A program made the translations under genes and the position numbers. A stretch of DNA of 64,000 bases from Gorsachius magnificus (Eukaryota; Chordata; Aves; Pelecaniformes; Ardeidae), in assembly GCA_034008185.1 (NCBI GenBank), contig CM067081.1, positions 10,973,821-11,037,820 of the forward strand, read 5' to 3'. Below, in pieces: positions 58,370 through 64,000 of the stretch. The notes beneath the pieces were generated by a model, which did not search any database, was not told the DNA's origin, and saw nothing but the letters and a program-made list of their open reading frames with translations. Each line of letters begins with the position of its first letter. Position 1 is the stretch's first letter.

Positions 58370-61300
58370 TTTTGTCACGCAAGTCATACAGCCTTTTCAA
58401 TGTAAAAGAGAGCAGTACAAAATATTTTTTTGCCATCTCCACTGGCCTTGAGACCATCCCGGAGCACACATTCAGCAAGGCACATTAACTAAGATGCCAT
58501 ATCTGCTTCAGAAGCATGAGGTACCCTCACTACAGGGACTCCTTCATGCATCAGATGTTCCAATATTTAAGCCCCTCTGCTGCCGTGAGCCCAAGGCTGA
58601 GGGACAAGTCTGGGGGCTTCCCTGACTTTAGACGCTGACGTTGTGCCTCAGTGAAGTTTCTCCAATGCAAGGAATGACACAGGTCTAGGTGGTAAATTTG
58701 GCTTTAGAGCATGTCCTGTAGGGTCAGCACAGTTGTAGCCATATGGCAAACATAAAGTCAGTCAATCCGTTTGAAGCTTTTCTCAAAAAACTGAAATGAT
58801 AAAATCTGCCAGCTGGGCTTCATGTCAATGTAGGCATCTTTCATCCCTGCAGCTCTATCACTGGACCTTTTTCTGCTGCCTCCAGTCTTTATCAGCCTAT
58901 TCTGACCCACTGCCTTATTCTTCTCAGGTCTTCATGCTGCTTTCTGGCCCTGCTACCCAGATGTCATTATTTTCACCACCACATTCAAGTTCATGTCTTT
59001 TCCCAATCATTTGGAAAAACTCGGTCTTTCTTTGCGTGCTGTCAGAACTGCCTCGATCCAAGCTACCTAACCCGTTAATGGATATTTTCATTGCATGTTG
59101 CTGAATCAATTTATCTTTCAGCCTCACAGTACTCAACAGCCTTCCCAGACTACCCAGTTGCTCTTACAGACAGACAGACAAACAGAGGTTAGGGCCAAGT
59201 TTGGCCCATAGTGATGAACCTCACAGCTTAAACTGAAGCAGGCACAAAAGCAAAGTGGGCATCCTATATCTGCAGCCCAGGCTTCAGAGATATTTTTAGG
59301 GCAACTGTAGTTAAAGTTGGAACCAATTCTTTTTTTCTTGTTTGAAGGGTATTTCTGTAACAGCAGGACCCCAAACCTGACAGAAAGTGCTTATCAGAGA
59401 GAGGAGGTAACTTAGAAAAATTACTCAAAATGCTTTATCTGTCATCTCTATTATTAATACAGTATGTATCTTGTCAAAGAAAAGCCAAGGGTAAACTGGG
59501 AAATTACTTTTAGGAGGTAATAGAAATTGTAGGAAATAGGGCTGGAAAGTATCTATCTCAAGTGCCATTTCCAAACAGTTTCACCGAAAACTTCTGAGAA
59601 ACAGGACAGTGGCCATTTTCAAGACTTTTTCAAGAATAAGACATAATTCATCATAGTTGTTTGCAGGACTTGAATCCTCCCTACTTTTTATGTATGTGGC
59701 CTTTTGATGAGGCATGTCAGACTGATCTTGAGTATTGGTCATCCCACCCCAAAAATAAATCAAACATTGCATGCAAGTTTTGAGGAGAATGTGAGACATT
59801 TTTAGACTTTGTGTACCTACATGTGCTTCAAATTAGCTCTGTATCTACACAGAAGTTGCTCAATCTAGGCCCTCTTTTCCTCTCTTGATTCTCAGAACAT
59901 CACAGAAATGTGAAAAGCAACAAGAAAAGTCTGAAAAAAAGGGTTACCTTTTATAACATGTAAGAACGTGGTCTCTCAATGCAAGGTGTTGCACAAGCAA
60001 AGGAACCCTGTTTCCTGAAGCAGTTGACAGGGCAATACCACAACAGCTCTGTCAGCAGGAATAGATGCAGCACATCACAGCCTGGGGATGCAAAATATAC
60101 CCTGTGTAAGTGGGGAGGAATAGTTGGGGCCAGATCCTTTGTAACATGAAACTGTAGTAGGGTTTACAAGGTATGGCAAAAATGTAGGCAATTGTGCAAT
60201 ATAACCGAGACGTAAATCTGGAGAAACACCTTGAGAGCAGAGAGGAGGTCCAGCTTGCTGTATCTGTATTTTCTAATTTAGCTACAAGACAATAGTACAC
60301 AGCAGGGAAATGCAGTCCTAGAGACCTGGCAGAAAACTGTGAGTCAGCACAATTGGTATTTGGTATAAATTTTAATATTATATTTCTATTTAGAACAACC
60401 AGGAGAAGTCAGGAGAAAGATAGGTAGCAAAAGTGAAGAAGAATCTTTCTTTAATAAAGTAAGCAGGCAAATGGAGCTTCAGGCCTCCTGAACCAAGCCA
60501 GACCAGGGGTGGATACAATTCAATGCTCTTGCAGCTTCCTAGTGTAGTGCCTAGCTGAGGCACTAAAACAGCTCAGGAGGACTGTGAGTTTAAGTATAAT
60601 CAAGAGCTGCCTTCCATGGGTTTCTTCTTCCTACCAATTTCATAATTAAGCACTTAATCCTGCTAACACTTTGCTTGTTGCTTTAATTTCAAGCCTGTCT
60701 AGCTCTTAAAAAAAAAATTCAGTAAATCTGACAGGCAGAAAAAACATGCTTTTTCAAAAAACCAACTTTCCTCAAAAGCACTGACATAGATAAAACCCAC
60801 TGGAGTGGCTGCAACCCAAAATACAAGCGTGAATCCCAGAAACCATACTGTGCTTCCCGCCATGCTGCAAAGGTCAGGGGTACACCAGGAGCCTTTCAGC
60901 TCTGGTACGGGTCATTTAAACACAATCAAGAGACAGGCACTGAAGAGGTAATCCATAGCAGTAGACAAAATTGGTACTAAAAAAAAACAGTCACAAAATC
61001 TGAAACACAAATTTTTCCTCCATTTGCATCCTAGTCTACCAGCTAGGATGACTTGCTTTTTCTGAAACCCGTTGATTGCTTTTCAGTTATAATTATTTTT
61101 TAATTGCTGTTTAAAGATATTTATACTCTTAAAGAATAATGATTTTTCAGGATAATTAGCTACTGATTTTCAGAAACTGAGAACCTATTTACCAGCAAAC
61201 TGCAGTGGTATCAAAGGGAAAGCTCTTTCACTTTATACTTACTTTAGTGTATCGGCAATCTTCATCAGGACTTGTTTCTGTTGTCTGGACTAGTGTTTGT

Positions 61301-62075
61301 TGACAATGCATGTCCCAAAATCTGAACTTAATTTTCTCACGATTTATTTTGTGTGGTAAATCTTGTCATATTGGAACTCTACTGCAATCACCATTGCATA
61401 CAAGCAGCATAAACTTTTCTTAGACACAGCACAGATGCATCCTTTTTAGCCAGCCATGATGCTTTTTATAAAAGGAGTATCTTTTGGAGTTGATGCTTAA
61501 CCAAAGCAGCTGGAGCAAGTCAACAAATATGGCCAACTCCAAAGAGTGGTGATATAACCCACCCACGTAGTTAACCAAGTGTTAACTGTCCCCATCTGAG
61601 CTGACCCACCAGATGCCTTTTGAAACCACCATCATTTGTGCTTCTGGCACTTGCAACCAGTTGAGTGCCCTCAGAGACAGCACCTGTAAGAACGAGCTTT
61701 TCCCAAGCAGTCCTGATCCCAGCAATGGCCAGGTGATGAACTTCTGTCATTTCGCATTCAAAATGCTTCCACTAGGGTAAAAAGCAAAAAAAATCAGCCT
61801 AGGTTCTTTTCTGATCTGGTCTGAGTTCAGCCCCAGTTCTCCTGTACATTTGCCCATTGTAGCAAGTGTATGCTCCCAGATCCAGTTTGTAACCAGAGTT
61901 TTCCTTCTCCTGGATGCAACTGATTTACAGCAACATTTCCCATTTGCTGCTATCAGACGAATCCTTGATCTTCTTTTCAGCCCCAAACCAGGCAAAATAG
62001 GTCTCAAAGGCCCACAAGTGCCACTCTGTGTGGCAGGCATGAACCTTGTGGGTACAGCTTGAAGTGACACATTAT
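58370..62075. other. Non-coding interval, no gene recognised
   Basis: Unique AT-rich sequence. A (CAGA)n run lies at 59167-59182. A stretch at about 59525-59570 (words like GTAGG, GGGCTGGAAAG and ATCTCAAGT) recalls the antisense end of an old LINE but is too short to assign. No exon was recognised. Confidence 0.5.
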
Positions 62076-62506
62076 CTGGAGTGGAGCGTCTCCCCTGTGA
62101 GGGAAGGCTGGGGGAGCTGGGCTTGTTTAATCTGAAGAAGAGAAGACTGAGAGGGGATCTCATCAACACATACAAATATCTTAAGGGTGGATGTCACGAG
62201 GACGGAGCCAGACTCTTCTCAGTGGTACCCAGCGACAGGACAAGGGGCAATGGGCACAAACTGAAGCAGAAGAGGTTTCAGTTGAACATGAGGAAGAACT
62301 TCTTTACTTTGAGGGTGACGGAGCACTGGAACAGGCTGCCCAGGGGGGTTGTGGAGTCTCCTTCTCTGGAGATATTCAAAGCCTGCCTGGAAGATGTCCT
62401 GTGCAACCTGCTCTAGGTGAACCTGCTTTAGCAGGGGGGTTGGACTGGATGATCTCCTGAGGTCCCTTCCAACCCCTGCTATTCTGTGATTCTGTGATTC
62501 TGTGAT
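62076..62506 (+). mobile_element. CR1 LINE 3' end with intact C-terminal frame, about 430 bp
   Basis: This is the best preserved transposon in the window. An uninterrupted frame at 62081-62416 encodes the last 111 residues of CR1 ORF2: [74 protein letters not shown], ending in CNLL and a stop. The 3' untranslated region follows (GGGGTTGGACTGGATGATCT, GGTCCCTTCCAACCCC) and then three perfect ATTCTGTG octamers at 62481-62504. The catalytic reverse-transcriptase and endonuclease domains are absent by 5' truncation, so it cannot move. The clean frame and perfect terminal repeats suggest it is the youngest insertion here. Confidence 0.96.
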
Positions 62507-64000
62507 CTGGGTGAACTTGCACAGTGTCTGCCGCATGCTTGCACAGTGAGAAAGCAGATCCACAGGACAAGGCTTTCCTGCCTGCTGGGGCTCTCCTGAC
62601 AACCTAACAGCAGGGTCACCGCAGCAGGGTTAATCTAACAGTGGGCCCCTCGTCATCAGAGTGGGGCTGGGAGGGACAGTAAACTCCCTGCTATCACTCT
62701 GACAGTGCTGTTCATCCAAAAAAACCTCATGGCATCATCTGGGCATCTCTGTGGTGGGTTAAGACTGCAGCGTCCTCCCTCAAACAGAGCATGCAGATGC
62801 CAGGCTTGCCTTTGGAAAGCAGCTTACCTTAATAAAGTGCTGTGATTTTCCTTGGTTTTGGCACTCAGGAAGCATACTGGGCAAGCAGAAAGCCAGTGGG
62901 AATGATTCACTCGTGTTTGCATGAGTTTTTTCTAATGTCTTCTCCCTTTTTTTGCTATTTTTTCCTGCCTTTTTTTTTTTTTTTGTTGCTACCAGCTGCT
63001 TCATATTCTGCCACTTGCTGCAGGAGAAGACTGTTCCATCTTGCTAGGATCCAGTTCAGTGCATAGACATCACAGAATTGGAGCTGCAACCTGGTTTATT
63101 TTTCCAGTTTACAGCTTTTGTTCAAAAAACCAGCAGCAAGTCCAGAGTCACAGTGTGCCAGCACCAGAGACCGTGAGTGATACAGGGTTGATTTCTGGAA
63201 CATCTTTTCCATTTCTAATTCAACTCAAAAAATACTTTTATAACAACTTTTTTTTTTCCCTCTGCTGTGATCCATAAACAGTATAGACACTCAAGCTAAA
63301 AATTGCCAAAAGATTCTTACTCATTCGCATGAAAAACAAAGTTTTGAGCTTTCCTGGCCTATTGGTGCTAGTTCTATATTCAGATCACACTCATTTTTCA
63401 AAGAAAAAGGCCTGTTGGGATCAGATCCAGGAATATCTTTAGATTTGCATAGGAAAAAGCGGGAATCCCACTCATCCAGAACTCCCATGGGGAGTGAATT
63501 TGAAAATAAGACTGGAGAAAATCCAGGAGGTCTATATTATGATCAGGTTGGTAAATATGGACAAAAGATGCAGCATGCCTATCTCAGGCAGTGTAACTGG
63601 GGAAGCCTGGTCTCCTACAGGAGTACCTCGCAGTTGTACTCTCTGATGCCTTAATAACACTTGAGTTCATATTGTGGCCCTTATCCCAGGGATATTAACA
63701 GCATCTCTCCCATCAATCCACCCTCTGTTATATTAGAACTTGTCAAAAAATAATCTCCTTGGGACCATTGCTAAATGTGATTGAAATTGCACAAGCCAAA
63801 AAAACCCCGGGGAAGAGAGTGACAGATAGATGCACAGAGAATATGAGCACAGAAGCCCTGTTTCAAAACGAAAACAGGCTAAAAGCTGGTATACTTGCAT
63901 TCAAAGTGGTATTCTGCTAATTTAAATCTATCAGTGAACATTTCCAAGTGCACCAAAAAGCGCCAAAAGAACAGGTTGTTTGCTTATAAAGGGAACGCCT
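62507..64000. other. Non-coding interval, no gene recognised
   Basis: Unique sequence with T-runs near 62971-62984 and 63249-63259. The word CTTGCACAGTG occurs twice 23 bases apart just after the CR1 end (62516 and 62539). No exon or further transposon was recognised. Confidence 0.6.

Noticed and set aside
59525..59570. GGGCTGGAAAG...CTCAAGT considered as an antisense ancient LINE end
   Set aside because: Too short and diverged to separate from chance.
61747..62175. 142-codon minus-strand open frame
   Set aside because: Its upstream part is the antisense of the CR1 copy starting at about 62076; the remainder is unrecognised and probably chance.
62219..62602. 127-codon minus-strand open frame
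   Set aside because: It lies mostly antisense to the CR1 C-terminal frame and includes the complement of the terminal octamers.
1..64000. A novel multi-gene system such as a defence locus or biosynthetic cluster
   Set aside because: The window carries vertebrate-type non-coding DNA and LINE fragments. There is no cluster of long co-oriented genes, no ribosome-binding-site pattern and no repeat array of the CRISPR kind.

Overview
The window looks like nuclear non-coding DNA from a bird. The evidence is a set of chicken-repeat-1 (CR1) retrotransposon fragments with features I recognise from avian genomes: truncated 5' ends, short-unit 3' termini of the ATTCTATG or ATTCTGTG type instead of poly-A, and the conserved C-terminal end of the CR1 reverse-transcriptase protein (motifs such as RGDLI, RTRGNG, WNRLP, VESPSLE). 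Apart from repeats the DNA is AT-rich with few CpGs, and open frames are short and scattered, as expected for an intergenic region or a very long intron. I found no convincing exon of a known protein-coding gene, no tRNA or rRNA gene, and no CRISPR, operon or phage structure. The species cannot be fixed from this sequence.

Layout. 1-5.2 kb: unique DNA. 5.3-8.7 kb: two antisense CR1 fragments. 8.7-17.6 kb: unique AT-rich DNA with a CA/TA microsatellite, an A-rich tract and a perfect 11-bp-arm hairpin. 17.6-18.2 kb: antisense CR1 with an internal loss and a lost stop codon. 19.56-19.80 kb: a CR1 whose 5' part is inverted against its 3' end. 20-33 kb: mostly unique, with a TAA/TAATGG microsatellite at 22.7 kb, a small CpG-rich candidate first exon at 26.7 kb and a sharp CpG patch at 31.6 kb. 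33.0-33.4 kb: antisense CR1. 35.3-35.9 kb: two minus-strand open frames that could be joined by a small intron. 36.8, 46.8 and 58.0 kb: much older, degraded CR1 3' ends of a type shared widely among amniotes, all on the plus strand. 38.5-39 kb: tetranucleotide repeats. 52.7 and 56.3 kb: antisense CR1. 58.3 kb: a 40-bp tandem duplication. 62.1-62.5 kb: the best preserved CR1, plus strand, with an uninterrupted C-terminal reading frame.

The only clear coding signal is therefore transposon-derived. CR1 inserts by target-primed reverse transcription, and every copy here is a dead, truncated fragment. Between repeats, several AT-rich blocks carry homeodomain-like and POU-octamer motifs and resemble conserved non-coding or regulatory DNA, but that can only be established by alignment to other vertebrates. 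I found no evidence for a previously undescribed system. The items most worth checking are the inverted CR1, the CpG-rich candidate exon at 26642-26762, the CpG patch at 31579-31650 and the spliced-frame candidate at 35267-35892.
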